Shown here one piece after another: positions 45,601 to 56,376 of a DNA stretch of 64,000 nt. The stretch spans positions 8,168,501-8,232,500 of the forward strand of contig JANTQA010000008.1 in NCBI GenBank assembly GCA_027625915.1, read 5' to 3'. The notes under the pieces are model-generated. The model was not told the origin of the DNA, ran no database searches, and saw nothing but the letters and a program-made list of their open reading frames with translations. This DNA is from Anaeramoeba flamelloides (Eukaryota > Metamonada > Anaeramoebidae). A program made the position numbers and the translations under genes. Within the stretch, counting starts at the first letter, position 1. Every line of letters begins with the position of its first letter.

Positions 45601-46706
45601 CCGTGTTGCAAACAGAATTAATCATTGGATCAAAAAAGCCATTACAATTAATAAATCAATATTACAGGAAGGGGAAATTATTTTTCCAAATACATATGAT
45701 TGTACAGCGATATGTACCCTACGAATCTTGCATATTAATTCTATCGAAAAATAAAATACAGGTTATTAAAAAAAAAAATCAAAAAAAGCCACATTATTTG
45801 CTCTATAATCGAATAATAAATCATGACTACAACAAGAAAGATCATCGATTTTTTACAATTAATTTGAAATCAGAAGTTAAAAATCATATAAAAAAATATC
45901 AATTTGTTTTAAGTACAAAACTTGAAAGTAAATTCTTAAAAAATTCCATTTCTTATTTTAACAAAAAATGGATTTTAAAAAATAAAAAAAGTGCAAAAAA
46001 TAATGAAAGCATTTCAAAAAATAAAAGCAGTACAAATAATAAAAATAGTTCAAAAAATAAAAACAATTCAAAAAATAATGAAAGAATTTCAAATAACAAA
46101 AGAAGTACAAAAAATAAAAACAGTTCAAAAAATAATGAAAGAATTTCAAAAAATAATAAAAGCATTTCAAAAAATGAAAGTATTTCAAAAAATAATAAAA
46201 ATAGTTCAAAAAATAAAAGAAGTTCAAATAATAAAAACATTTCAAAAAATAAAAACATTTCAAAAAATAATGAAAGAATTTTAAAAAATAAAAAAAGTAG
46301 TTCAAAAAATAATGAAAAAATTTCAAAAAATAATGAAAGAATTTCAAAAAATAATGAAAGAATTTCAAAAAATAATAAAAGTAGTTCAAAAAATAATGAA
46401 AGAATTTCAAAAAATAAAAGCAGTTCAAAAAATAAAAATAGTTCAAAAAATAAAAAAAATTCAAAAAATAATGAAAGAATTTCAAAAAATAATAAAAGCA
46501 TTTCAAATAACAAAAGAAATTTAAAAAATAATGAAAGTATTTCAAAAAATAAAAGCATTTCAAATGATAAAAATATTTCAAAAAATAAAAACATTATAAA
46601 AGAAAAAACGAAAAAAAAGAAGAATAAAAAACCCAATTCAAATCAAATCAAAAAAAATAAAGATGGAAATGAAAGGAAAAAGAAGAAAAAAAAAAAAGAA
46701 AAATAA
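42633..46706 (+). CDS. Large CH-domain, charged-repeat, PH-like protein
   Basis: I prefer the start at 42633 (MSETKTKNKDK), since the upstream 63 in-frame residues (from 42444) are Phe/Ser-rich and unlike a domain; about 1357 residues then. A basic stretch is followed by a CH-like domain: TDVLKWVSELL, DLFASNALFLINAINFI and NYYDFSSENIFEIPEL, as in single actin- or microtubule-linked CH proteins. Next come about 300 residues rich in Asp/Glu/Asn, about 250 of Glu/Lys repeats likely to be one long helix, then about 100 residues (DNA 45175-45470) with alternating strands (GKIWFEKKKIVLSIGSL, CVLIYQNKKHISFRFKN) resembling a PH/GRAM fold, and a second such part. The end is about 210 residues of Asn/Lys/Ser repeats. 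No family name is certain. Role: likely a cytoskeleton or membrane linker. Confidence 0.65.
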   Translation: MSETKTKNKDKVKDKDKDNEKVKKKKRSRRRSAMKTLRTRIQKKKTKERKEKSTDVLKWVSELLQVPDLREEDLFASNALFLINAINFIIPTQKLSFVLTPLLNTQVQENLRTFQQILINYYDFSSENIFEIPELINNPGKIKEKFVPILHLIKNDFNEHGTRKVLNEPIRKIYLIEEDLDSEDEICQELLSKRENSASNEENNECSSCVFENPGYNFFTSEESLDDQFDENEENIEYTTEDDDEDDDDDDDNESQGNENGEYNNESEDNEDEIKYEYEDEGEENENEYEDDDDIDGDDDNEYEEDDEDQIEYDEDPEVNNDSESDIDYDDDLEVNNDNENDIDNYNNNENYSNSNSNFDSDSDLNNLKETNENNENYGNINDEEYDNNSNNSQLSIDFDSEISKSEENSDNIDDNDIENELKKFNEPEFWSDKFRDSLEKKNIPLIKQNQRLEKEKEIKNENESENQNINEDEDENNTKNENENEKEEDEILKEIRMIQDKKLKKEKELNHLKSQEDELTKRLSRIYLSPIRFNSKDNHHTKLFQSKSSEVFFQNSNLKPSLKSNDNKLEDNSISINKFSKIQNNNKNGKEGDKEKGGEEEEENEKEKGKDKEKEKNKEEEKNKEEEKEKENEKEKEREKEKEENKEKERENGNRERDGREKRRRERNVLRKSKSANTRYLKKENNLQIRMGITESHKLYQEKKNTRKEKEKKKRKEKENDNNIKKNKEEKKTKTKRKSSRRSKILKHNKDDKEINIDLINKNALEYLGIKEKNYFEQKYFEKYLRLILKKKISFSRLEILFLLNCFDGWQKINFDLVLKNKKENIKQFLLLIKKKFEKAYHESEKWCRIGMFDFPIEIDNSGNALYRTGKIWFEKKKIVLSIGSLGKIFECSWKRDLKLMINYEHLNQCVLIYQNKKHISFRFKNKHDKRIITFSLLRYINSKGKDELIGNNPDLKESVITQEHLYPIILPPPLQINSKNQQFLVNQTVLQTELIIGSKKPLQLINQYYRKGKLFFQIHMIVQRYVPYESCILILSKNKIQVIKKKNQKKPHYLLYNRIINHDYNKKDHRFFTINLKSEVKNHIKKYQFVLSTKLESKFLKNSISYFNKKWILKNKKSAKNNESISKNKSSTNNKNSSKNKNNSKNNERISNNKRSTKNKNSSKNNERISKNNKSISKNESISKNNKNSSKNKRSSNNKNISKNKNISKNNERILKNKKSSSKNNEKISKNNERISKNNERISKNNKSSSKNNERISKNKSSSKNKNSSKNKKNSKNNERISKNNKSISNNKRNLKNNESISKNKSISNDKNISKNKNIIKEKTKKKKNKKPNSNQIKKNKDGNERKKKKKKKEK
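46005..46610. repeat. Coding minisatellite in the C-terminal tail
   Basis: Units of 15-21 bp such as TTCAAAAAATAATGAAAGAA and AAAAATAAAAGCAG repeat about 30 times. The repeat has few stops in any frame, which explains long open frames on both strands. Confidence 0.85.
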
Positions 46707-46904
46707 ATTTCATTATTTAACAATAATAAAAAAATAATGATAATATTATTTATAATGATAATATTATTAATACTAATATGAATAATAATACAAAAATAAA
46801 AATTAAATTGATCAAATTTTGAAAAGCCATATAATTTCAAAGTTTTTAAATTTTAATATCTTTTTGTTTCTGATAAATATCACAATCGCTCCTCAAAGAG
46901 TAAT

Positions 46905-47300
46905 CTTTATAAAACTTTTTTAAAAAATCCAAAATATTCCTTAAGGGATCCATACTCAACAACAACAGGACAAAATCTTTTAAAATCTTTTATTGGTGAT
47001 ATTCTCGACTTACAAATTTTGTAGATGTAAAGTGTCAAAAAATTCTGATCGACTAAGAAATCCAAAAAACAATAGAAAATTTTTTTCATTGAGATCAATT
47101 TTTTTTTTCAGTTTTTTCTGAAAAAGAAAGCCTTTAAATTCATTTTATTTCTTACAATTATACAAATTTTTTCCCTTTTTTATTTACTGTTTCCATCATT
47201 ATTACACAATATTAAGTCTTTGTTAACAGGAATATATATGTAATGATATTTTTTTCATATTTGATTTTTGGATAGATTGGTAAAAACAGATTACTTGTGA
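46905..47300 (-). repeat. Decayed repeat R6, copy 2, possible LINE fragment
   Basis: Matches 5640-6010: CTTACAA-TTTTGTAGATGT, GAAAATTTTTTTCATTGAGA, CATTTAAATT-ATTTTATTTC and TTACACAAT. The minus-strand frame shows the related ISLMKKIFYCFLDFL stretch. Confidence 0.5.
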
Positions 47301-49264
47301 ATCAAACCGTGATTAAGCCAAAGATTTTCTTGTTATTGTCATTTGAATTCTGCCGGTATAAATTTCACTTGATATTCCAAAGAGGGTTTTAAAAAAGGTA
47401 GGTTGTAATTTGTAGCTATATTCCAGAAATATAACGGAAAAGTAACTGAGATTTTTTTCCCATTAAAAATGCAAATACAATTTTTTAAGGAACTAATCTC
47501 TATTTATTTTTTTACCTAAATTTAATAGAGATTGAGAATATTTTTTGCCAATTATTTAGATTTGAAAACACCTGCTTATTTTCAATATTAAATATATTTC
47601 TAGATAAGGAATACTTATTTAGAGAATGGTCAAAAAAAAAATAATAGAAACTCGTCCCTTAAATAACCAGTGTTGACTTTAATAAATATTTTTATAAGAA
47701 CTTTTTCTATTTTTTCAAAAAGGTATTTTTAAGTGTTGTTTTTCAACTTTTTTGATATTTTTTTCATTTTTTATATGTTTTTGAAATGAAAAAATTTTAA
47801 AAAGTATATTTATTTTCTAAAAGGGATGTCTTTATTGATCTTGAAATAATACTGTCATTTTCCAACTCATAAAAGAAATTTTTTTTCGAAGTTTTCAATA
47901 ATATTATTTCTTCTAATTGATTGAAAAAGTGAAAAATTGAAAGAACATGAAAATTGGTATTTTAGATTTAATTTGCTCTCATTATGAAAATTGTTAAAAA
48001 AGAATTGATTTTTAAATACTTTGGTCATTGTTCCTGTTCTTCTCGAATTTTAATTAGATAAAATATTGGCTAATTAACTTTACATTCAATCTGAAATTTT
48101 GTTTCACTGAGTAGCCTTATCTTATCCAATATACACACACAAAAAAAAGTTAAATTAAAATAAATAAAGTCAGCCAATTACAAGACATGATTTGAAGAAG
48201 ATTGGCTTAAGAAAAAAAGGAATATGAAATGTAATTGTTTTTTCATTTATTTTTTCAAAAAACTTTGAAAAATTAATATATCCTATTTTGCTCATGTAGA
48301 GATACAATTGAAAAAGGTTTTTAAGAAACTCTTTTTTTGTTTTTTTTTTGGTATTTCTTCAAATTGAAAGATTTGATTATTGTGATATTTTGGTGTTGAT
48401 TTGTTTCGATTTGGTTGAATTAGATCTATTTTATAAGGAGATTGGCTTTGAAGATTGTAGAAAAAGATTTTGATAATATGGTATATTGTAAATATTATTT
48501 GATGGTATCAATATACTGGACTTTATTTTTCATTCAATCCAAAATAAAAACCAAAAATCTGAGTTAAAGAAATAAAAGATAACGTTTATTTACTAAAACA
48601 ATACATATAATTTTCAAAAAAATACATAAAAAAAAGTGAACAATTTTGTTTAACAAACTGTACCAATAAAGGCCAAACCAATAAGAGTTAAGAATTTTTT
48701 TTTTTATTCAAGATTTTTAATTGTTTCTAGATACGCTATCATAGTTTTATGAGTTATTTTAATTTCTTGGTTTTTTTTGTAACATAAATTTAAACTTTGT
48801 GGGGATTTTATCTAAATCAAAAATTATACTTTCATGTGTTAATTTTTCATTTTTTTTTTCTAAAGTGTAGTTTTCTTTTTCTTTTTTTTTTTGGTTATTT
48901 TGTATTAAAGTGAAATTTTACTACTAATCACAATTTTATGATTTGTATGAAAAGTTTTATTAACCACCATTTTGATTATCATCGCCATGTTATTATTGAA
49001 AGATTGATAATCTTTGTTATTAAAAAAAAAAAAAAAAAAAAGATTTAATTTTTACTTAATACCAAAAATTAAAGCAAATCCCAAATATGGTAGAGTAAAA
49101 AGATCTAAAAATAAAACAAAATAAAAAATTTAATAAAATAGAAATATTTGAAAAAATATTGTTCAAATGATAAACAAAAAAAAATATCTATTATTTTTAT
49201 ATTGGAAAAAGTGTAAATTACATTCTAGTTGACATTATACTTATTTTCCCTTTCATAAATTTAT
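47301..49264. other. AT-rich stretch, no gene seen
   Basis: Two kilobases without a convincing frame or recognised repeat on either strand. Confidence 0.3.
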
Positions 49265-51700
49265 GTTTAAAATCATAGATTTCATGATTATTAATCAATA
49301 TTTATAATTTCAAAATGTCTTGTTTTAAAATTATTTCTTTTATTTTTATTTCTTTTAATTTATTAAGAAAAATATCAATCTATTTTTTTCATTAGAGGTA
49401 GATACCCATAAAAATGATTAATATTTTCTATAATGTCCTTTTTTCATATTTTAAAATGATAAAGTACAAAATTTATTTGAATTTTTATTGGTTACATAGA
49501 AATATCTATTTAAGCAGTTAGCAAATGAACTTGAATTTTTGAATTTTTGAACTTGAGGAATAAATTAAATATTTTTGAGTTTTAAATAAATAATTTCTAG
49601 ATTTTATAACTGTGAAATATTTTTGGACCTTTCGACTTGTAGAATTCAAGAACTCATAATATGCTTATATGTATATTTCTTTTGTTATTTCGATAATATT
49701 TTTTGAATTTCAATTGATATTATTATTTATTCTTAGATAAAAATTAATAATTTTTCCAGATAAGGAAGAGATAATTTTCCTAATTTATTTTTGAATATGT
49801 ATTTCTTTTTTTATTTACTGGAATTACAGTCACTTTCACTTTTAAGGCACAAACTTTCAACGAAATTTAAGGCACAAAATAAATCTCAAATTAAGGCACA
49901 ATATTCAAATTCTAGTAAAAATAAATTGTAAAAAAAAAAATTCCAAATTTTGTGCCTTAATTTGAGATTTTTTTGTGCCTTAAATTCCGTTAAAAGTTTG
50001 TGCCTTAAAAGTGGAACTGACTGTATCAAATTTTCGATTTTAAATACTGTTTTGTAAATAACAATTGCTATCTTTCTATTGATTTTGCATATTCCTGTAA
50101 TACACAAATTAATACATTAATTTTAAGTAATTTATTTTTTTTGTTTCATAATTATATATTTCGAATCTATATTTCAATTGACTTAATATAACAGATTTAA
50201 ATAATCTAATTTTTAATCTATTATTCAGAGAATTTTTATTGAATAATTATTTACCGTTGTTATGTGTTTCTTTAGATTTTTTTAAATTATAAACTATATG
50301 TGAAATTTTATCTAAATAAATACCAAAATAATTAATTTTTCTCAATTATTTTGAAATATCTATATTATATTTTTTTGGGTTTAACCGAAATTGAATAATG
50401 TTTTCATATATTAAATTTAATTTTTGATTTAATTTATTTTTATTTCCTTTTATAATTAAGATTAAATAAATAGTAAATATTTGGCAATGTTTTGCCAATA
50501 GTATGATTTTCAATCAAAGAAAATGTAAATTAGAGTAAATAAAATAGGAGCTGAATGATATTCTTGGAATAAACCAAGATCTTACTCTTCATTATAATTT
50601 TGATAATTTTTTTTTGGAAATTTAATCTAAAATAAATTATTTTATTGTTTATCTTATTATTTTCTAATTAATTGAATCAAAAAATTTTACTTTTCAATCA
50701 TTATAATAGATGTTTTATCATTTTCATTTTCATTATTAGATTTTATCATCTATAAATATTTTAGAAATTTAAGACTGTGATGCGAGTATGATATTTTTCT
50801 CGAAAACTAAATTGATATTTATAAATAAATTCCCACCAAGATTCAATTAGTTTATATAACACTTTTAGAAATAATCTTCCTAACCTTTGGTTAATTGAAA
50901 TTGGTCTATAATTTAAAGCTACCCCTTCACCCCCTTTTTTGTATAAAAAGGATTTTTTTTAATGTATTCAATATTATTCTTAACTGGGTTAATTAACAAT
51001 TTTTTAAATATTTTTCGATTTTAATAAGATATTTTTTATAATTTTAATTTTAATTAGGCGACGATCACTGAAATTTACTTCATTATTAATATATTTTAAA
51101 TTCTAAACTTGTTTTAAATCCTTTTCTGATTTATTTTTTAAATTTTTAATTAGTGTTTTTAATATTTTCAATTGGAAAAAAAGATATTTTTTAAAATTAT
51201 TTTATATTTTTAATTTTTAAATTTTTTATATAATTTGAATTTTTTGACTTGGTTTCATTGAGTTTTTTTTTTTAATATAACAAAAATATTCTTCAGTCAT
51301 ACTTTTATTATTTTAAATCATCATTTTTTTTTTTTGATCTTATTGAATTAATTTTTTTCCAAAAAGTTTTGGATTGATTAAATTCTAAGATTATTTCCTC
51401 ATTGAATTTATTCCAAGCTTCTTTATTTATTTATTTATTTTTGATACAATTAGATAAATTTTGATTACTTAAAATATTTATAATCAACGGATCAATTTTC
51501 TAGTCATTTTTATTTTATTTATAAATTATATCTGTATTTAAGATAATTTTTTTTTTTCAGTAAAATGCAAAATAAATTCTTAAAAAAATATTTTTTTCAG
51601 GAAACAAGTTTGAAAAAATAAATTGAAAATTTCTCGTTCGACAAACCTAATACTATAATTCATATTTCATTATATTTAATAAAATTTATTAGTGAGATAG
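49265..51700 (-). mobile_element. LINE (non-LTR retrotransposon), long decayed copy
   Basis: Minus strand, from 51700 down. EAWNKFNEEIILEFNQSKTF and WKKINSIRSKK come from the region before the palm. EGVALNYRPISINQRLGRLF is the RPIS motif, with YQFSFREKYHTRI after it (the usual QFGFR). GLFQEYHSAPILFTLIYIF is the GxPQG-SPxLF motif. Then INYFGIYLDKISHIVYNLKK and SVILSQLKYRFEIYN (thumb). After the inserted MITE, NRYFYVTNKN and a degenerate Cys region match the LINE end at 58.7 kb. The YADD box is not readable. There are many stops and frame changes; no endonuclease was recognised. Confidence 0.75.
49827..50023. mobile_element. MITE, CAGTCAGTTCC family, copy 2
   Basis: CAGTCACTTTCACTTTTAAG to AAAAGTGGAACTGACTG, 197 bp, TA on both sides, palindromic, with internal TTAAGGCACAAA units. 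Inserted in the LINE, so it is younger than it. Confidence 0.85.
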
Positions 51701-51879
51701 CCATCACACCTTAATTTCAAAATCTTAAGGCTATTGTATTTATTATTGTGAGTAGTAAAACGATGTTAGAATTCTTAAATCAGAAAAAAGGTATATTTTG
51801 GAGTAAAAAAATTTTAAAAGGATGTACGATGAATTTTAGTTTAAAACAACTCTGGGATATTTATTTGAATAGTTAAACC

Positions 51880-52305
51880 ACATTAAACTCCAATTCAACA
51901 TTTTTACCAGCCCAAAATTCAACAATTTTTGAAAAAAAAAAAATATCTTATTTAATCAATTCTATTAGAAAGTACTAAATTAAAACCTCTAACTAATTGT
52001 AATTTCAACAATTATTTATCATTTACAACACTAACAAAACAAAAGAAAAAATAATTATCAATACTAATAAATTATCCAGTGTGTCCAAAATTCAAGAAAA
52101 TAGCAGAACAAAAAATTGTATTGCTAAATTTGTAAAAATTCTATTAAAAGACAACGATCAATCAAAAGTTCTAGATACCATCAACGAATTTTATTTGAGT
52201 TTATCTATTTAATGAAACTCAACTTTAATCTAATATTAATTATTCAGAAAAATGTTTTGGTATTAGATGAAAAGTTTAAGCAATTGAAAAAAAAATGAAA
52301 TGCAA
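51880..52305. repeat. Dispersed repeat R3, copy 2
   Basis: Collinear with 7665-8095; for example AATACTAATAAATTATC and TTTGTAAAAATTCTAT are shared in order. It abuts the foldback element. Confidence 0.75.
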
Positions 52306-52374
52306 ACAATAAATAAAATTCTACATTTAATGATTTTCATATTTTTTAAAAAAACAAAAATATTTCAAAATCGG

Positions 52375-53165
52375 ATGAAACTGGGGTGTTTGAAATGTTC
52401 CCGAAAATACCCGAAAATCGAAAATACCCGAAAATTTTTTAACCACGTAAAAAAAGGTTATGGACAACTTCGAAAAAACCCGAGGCCAATATACTCAGTT
52501 TCATGATAAAATAACAATTTTACTTTCAGACAAAATATTTTTTTTTTGAATTTTCTACTTTAAACTATTCTGAAGAGGTTTTGGTACCTTGTGAGTATAT
52601 TTGAGTAATTGTTGGTACTTATTAGGGTACGTGTATGGGTATGTCAGGGTATTGGCATGGTGTGTGTTAGTATGCTATGATTAAATCAGTTCCTTTTATT
52701 GAATGGGAAGTTAAATAAAGTTTGGTTTGGGTCACCGTGTGTAGGGTATGTGTATGTATTGTACGATTAGATATTACTCGGTTATTTTAGAATTGTATTT
52801 AAGATTACAAAATTATAGGTAATGATACACAGAATTAGAAATTTTCTTTACAAGTACATTTTCTCTCATTTAGTTAATACCATTTCGAAATGATTAGAAA
52901 TGTTACATTCATCTAATATATCAAGCCCTTTCACACAAAATGGGTTTAATACTATTCCCAAAAATTTATATTTTTTGAATTTTGATATTTTCAGACCAAA
53001 AAATTTTTTCCAAATTAAAATTCCAAATTTACCTTTAAACTGAGTATATTGGTACTAGTTTTTCTTTGAAGTTGTTCAAAAAGTGTTTTTATGTGGTTAA
53101 AAAATTTTCGGGTATTTTCGATTTTCGGGTATTTTCGGGAATATTTGATAGATTCATGAAACTGT
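52375..53165. mobile_element. Foldback element with CCCGAAAAT arms
   Basis: Arms of about 125 bp: 52380-52505 (TTCCCGAAAATACCCGAAAA, then CGAAAATACCCGAAAATTTT, AACCAC, AACTTC, CCAATATACTCA) and the complement at 53035-53165. The core 52570-52760 is strikingly G/T-rich (GGGTACGTGTATGGGTATGT), unlike all other sequence here. No frame. Another arm begins at 63928. Confidence 0.8.
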
Positions 53166-53615
53166 AGTATTTTTAAACTTTAAAAAATTTTCGTCATGTA
53201 TGAAATTTTGAATTTTACATATATTTTTGAGTGTTAAAAACACTTAATCTGTTAAAGAGGGAATTTTAAAGTGATTAAATCCGAAAATTTTGAATTTTAG
53301 TTTTGTTCAATTTATGTTTCGCAACCGCTTTAAAGATAATTTTATAAAAAATGTTTTGCAACTCTTTTATAAATTGATTTAATAAATGCCAATCCAAAAT
53401 AACAACGATTTGTATGAGGTTTTTTAACTTCACAAAGATAATATATATATATATATATATAATTTTTTCTTGTCAATCTTTGATTTAAATTCAAAATATG
53501 TTATTTCATTTTATTTGTCAAAGTGTTAATTTTGATAAAGAAAGGTGAATCATAAATTTTGAAGAGGATTATTGGTTTAAAAGATATAATTTATGTTAAA
53601 TAATAATAATAACAA

Positions 53616-53646
<31 letters not shown>

Positions 53647-53856
53647 AACAATAATAATAATAATGATAATGATAATAATAATGATGATGATTATAATAAT
53701 AATAATAATTTGAGGGTTGGAAAATCTTATTATCAATATTATTCAAGATAAATTGAATTTATCTTTTTATTTATAAATTATATTATTTGTATTAATATTC
53801 TTCATTATGAGAATATTTTTTTTGTGTGTATAATTGTAAATCTTATTTAACAGCAA
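53166..53856. other. Spacer with microsatellites
   Basis: (TA)n at about 53440-53461 and an AAT/ATAATG trinucleotide tract at 53600-53710. No gene. Confidence 0.6.
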
Positions 53857-56376
53857 TTATTTTCTTTTAGAGTGTTTCCTTTTCTTTTCCTTATGGCGTT
53901 TCACCTTTTTTGGGTCTCTTGGCCTTTGTTTATGTTTCTTTAATTTCTTTAATTTCTTTGGTTTCTTCTGTTGTTTCGGTTTCTTGTGTCTCTTTGTGCG
54001 TCCTCTCTTTTTTTGCTTTTTCAATATGTATTTTTCTCTTTTTAGCTTTTTCTTAAGTTTCATTTTTCTAATTACTTTCCTTTTCAACTTTGCCTTCACT
54101 CTTGTCTTCCGTTTCCTCCCCTCATATGTTTTTAACTTATTACACTGTTTACAATAGTACTTTGTTTGCACCTTAAATATATGTCGGTCAATAGTTATTC
54201 TATGGTTACAAAACCGTGTACTGCAAAGTATTCTATAATCAAACCAAGTTGCTGTTCCACCAAAGAAAGGATTATTGAAATTCTTATTTTTTAAAATTTT
54301 AAGTTTAAGCTGCTTACAGGTATTAGAACAATGATGCTCCCTTTTAAAATCAAGATATTTCTGGGAACCCTTTTTATACACTACTAGATCGGTTAGTATA
54401 AAAGTTTCCTTGTCTAAAAACCCCTTAAACGAAGACAATAAGATTTTCCCGTGGGTTTCTTGGTAAACGTAATGCGAAAAGGCACTTAATGTCGAGTAAC
54501 TAGTTGTTGATTCCTCTGTAATAAACGTATCGTCAAACTCGATAATCTTTTTTTTGGTGTCTCTCATTAAATAGCAGTATCTAAAATTCTTCGGAAATTT
54601 CTTATCGAGCTCACACAAAATCTTTTCCGTAAACTGTATAGAGCAATACGTTTTTTTCGCATTGAATTGGTTTGCAAGCTTGGAAGCCAATAGTTGGTTT
54701 TTACAATTATTTAAGCATTTCGTTTGCGCCCCATTGATAGATTTATCATGAAAAAAGGTCGCAGTAAATGTTTGGTTGCTGTTTATTGCTTTCATTTTAT
54801 GCTCCGATCTGTCCTTATGGATTATTGGATCATCACGAAGAAATTTGAAATGCTGGATTTTGGGTTTATAATTTGTTTCTATTAAATCATTCAAAATTAA
54901 TTTACGCACTTTAATGCGTTGATCCATGATCCATAATTCTGCTTTAATAGCTCTAAACCAATATCTCTTCTTTCTATATTTCAAAATTTTTAGTCGATAT
55001 GATTCATTGATGTTGTTCGTTTCGATATGAATTTCGGGCTTATTAAAATTTGTTAAAAATTTGATAATGGGCTTAAAAATATTAGATTCTGTTCCCTGGA
55101 AATATTCGGTTTTCTGATTGATCCACAATTTACCAGAATATTTTTTGATCATTTCCCATGGATCGTTGAGGCAGGTTTCTGTTTTTTTTGTTAAATAATA
55201 GATTTTTACTGATTTGTCAATTAATTTTAAAATGGTATTGTTGAGTCGTTGCTTTTGATAACTATAATCCTCAAGCAAACTTTCCAATTCAAGATCTTTA
55301 GTTTGTGTTATTGGATTATGTGGAAGTAAATGTATTATCATGTTATTTGAATTTTCTTTTGTCTCTTGCATGATCCATTCCAAGGCATTGAAAAAATTGA
55401 TTGGTAATTTTTGATAATGCCCTTCATCTTTTTGCATTTTGTCCTTAACATACCTTACTTTTTGTTTGATAAATTCAAAATCAGAGCTTGGTGGTTCTGG
55501 ATCGTATCGAAAAATATCCTTTTTTTCGGGAAGGTAGTATGATATAAAACCAACTTTAAAGACCAAATTTGGAAAGTTCGTTCTTTTGGAAAGTTCCCCT
55601 ATTAGATCAAGAGTTTTGTCTAAAAGTTGGAGAGACTCTTTACCATTGTTCAGCCCAAGTAATAACATAATATTTAAGTTTTTTTTTGTCTTTTTTTTTT
55701 TCTTTTGATAAGGTTTTTTTTGTTTTACTTTTTTTTTGTTTGGTTCAGAAGAACTTGAAGAAGAGGTGGAAGTGGAATCGGAATCGGAATTGGAATTGGA
55801 ATTGGAAGTGGAAATGGATGCGGAAGAATCTGAGGGGGTTGAAGAATTAGTGGAAGTGTCTGAGGAGGTTGAGGAATAAGTGGAAGTGTCCGAGGGGGTT
55901 AAGGAGGTAGTGGAACTGAAAGATAAAGATGAAGAACTAGTTTTTTTTGTTCTTTGTTTTTTTGTTGATTCAGACGAACCTGAAGAAGATGTGGACATCG
56001 ACGCTATATTCTCAGAATTAGATGTTTCCGTCCAATAATTGTGATCCCTTGATCTGTCTGATGCTTCATAAGAATAACTGTTATTGTTGGTCTCGCTTTC
56101 GTTTGTTGAAAAGTGAGAAGATGAGTGAGTTTCTGAGCTACTTGATAAACTCCTTTTTTTCATTGTAGCTATTTTTGTATCACTTCTTGTTTTGGATACG
56201 AGATTAGCATAATTTGATTCGTGGCTTGTGTCTTCAGAGTCAACTGAAATTTTTGATTGGATGTCAAACGGTTCAGATAATTTAGGACCTTCTGAAGTAC
56301 TCTTCTGATGAACCCATAAATTTTCGCTCATGAAACAAAGGAAAAAATAGAAAAAAATAATTTTTACTCGATTCAT
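53857..56376 (-). CDS. vWA plus alpha-kinase-like protein, probable pseudokinase
   Basis: 839 residues from Met1. Met16 (MSENLWVHQ) is the likelier start, as alpha-kinases are cytosolic and residues 1-15 mimic a signal peptide only by composition. Residues 50-210 are Ser-rich. About 234-445 resembles a von Willebrand A domain (LNIMLLLGLNNGKESLQLLD, KVGFISYYLP, FFNALEWIMQE), but the metal-binding DxSxS is absent. About 535-692 resembles an alpha-kinase: LANQFN, then LSAFSHYVYQETHGKILL, ILTDLVVYKKG and the zinc site HHCSNTC (681-687). The DxQG catalytic block is SSFKG (649-652), so Asp and Gln are missing; Asp663 of LTD remains. An extra CxxC-type zinc region at 718-745 and a Lys/Arg tail follow. 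The arrangement is that of Dictyostelium VwkA-type kinases. Inference: a scaffold or very divergent kinase. Confidence 0.65.
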   Translation of the reverse strand: MNRVKIIFFYFFLCFMSENLWVHQKSTSEGPKLSEPFDIQSKISVDSEDTSHESNYANLVSKTRSDTKIATMKKRSLSSSSETHSSSHFSTNESETNNNSYSYEASDRSRDHNYWTETSNSENIASMSTSSSGSSESTKKQRTKKTSSSSLSFSSTTSLTPSDTSTYSSTSSDTSTNSSTPSDSSASISTSNSNSNSDSDSTSTSSSSSSEPNKKKVKQKKPYQKKKKKTKKNLNIMLLLGLNNGKESLQLLDKTLDLIGELSKRTNFPNLVFKVGFISYYLPEKKDIFRYDPEPPSSDFEFIKQKVRYVKDKMQKDEGHYQKLPINFFNALEWIMQETKENSNNMIIHLLPHNPITQTKDLELESLLEDYSYQKQRLNNTILKLIDKSVKIYYLTKKTETCLNDPWEMIKKYSGKLWINQKTEYFQGTESNIFKPIIKFLTNFNKPEIHIETNNINESYRLKILKYRKKRYWFRAIKAELWIMDQRIKVRKLILNDLIETNYKPKIQHFKFLRDDPIIHKDRSEHKMKAINSNQTFTATFFHDKSINGAQTKCLNNCKNQLLASKLANQFNAKKTYCSIQFTEKILCELDKKFPKNFRYCYLMRDTKKKIIEFDDTFITEESTTSYSTLSAFSHYVYQETHGKILLSSFKGFLDKETFILTDLVVYKKGSQKYLDFKREHHCSNTCKQLKLKILKNKNFNNPFFGGTATWFDYRILCSTRFCNHRITIDRHIFKVQTKYYCKQCNKLKTYEGRKRKTRVKAKLKRKVIRKMKLKKKLKREKYILKKQKKRGRTKRHKKPKQQKKPKKLKKLKKHKQRPRDPKKVKRHKEKKRKHSKRK

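Noticed and set aside
52570-52760. Internal telomere relic
   Set aside because: GGGTA-like words are present but not in a regular tandem array; kept only as the core of the foldback element.
53440-53710. Centromere or origin at the (TA)n and AAT tract
   Set aside because: Simple microsatellites; nothing further supports a chromosomal function.
53860-56376. Secreted protein reading of the vWA/alpha-kinase ORF because of a hydrophobic start
   Set aside because: A second Met at residue 16 removes the hydrophobic stretch, and the downstream domains are cytosolic types.
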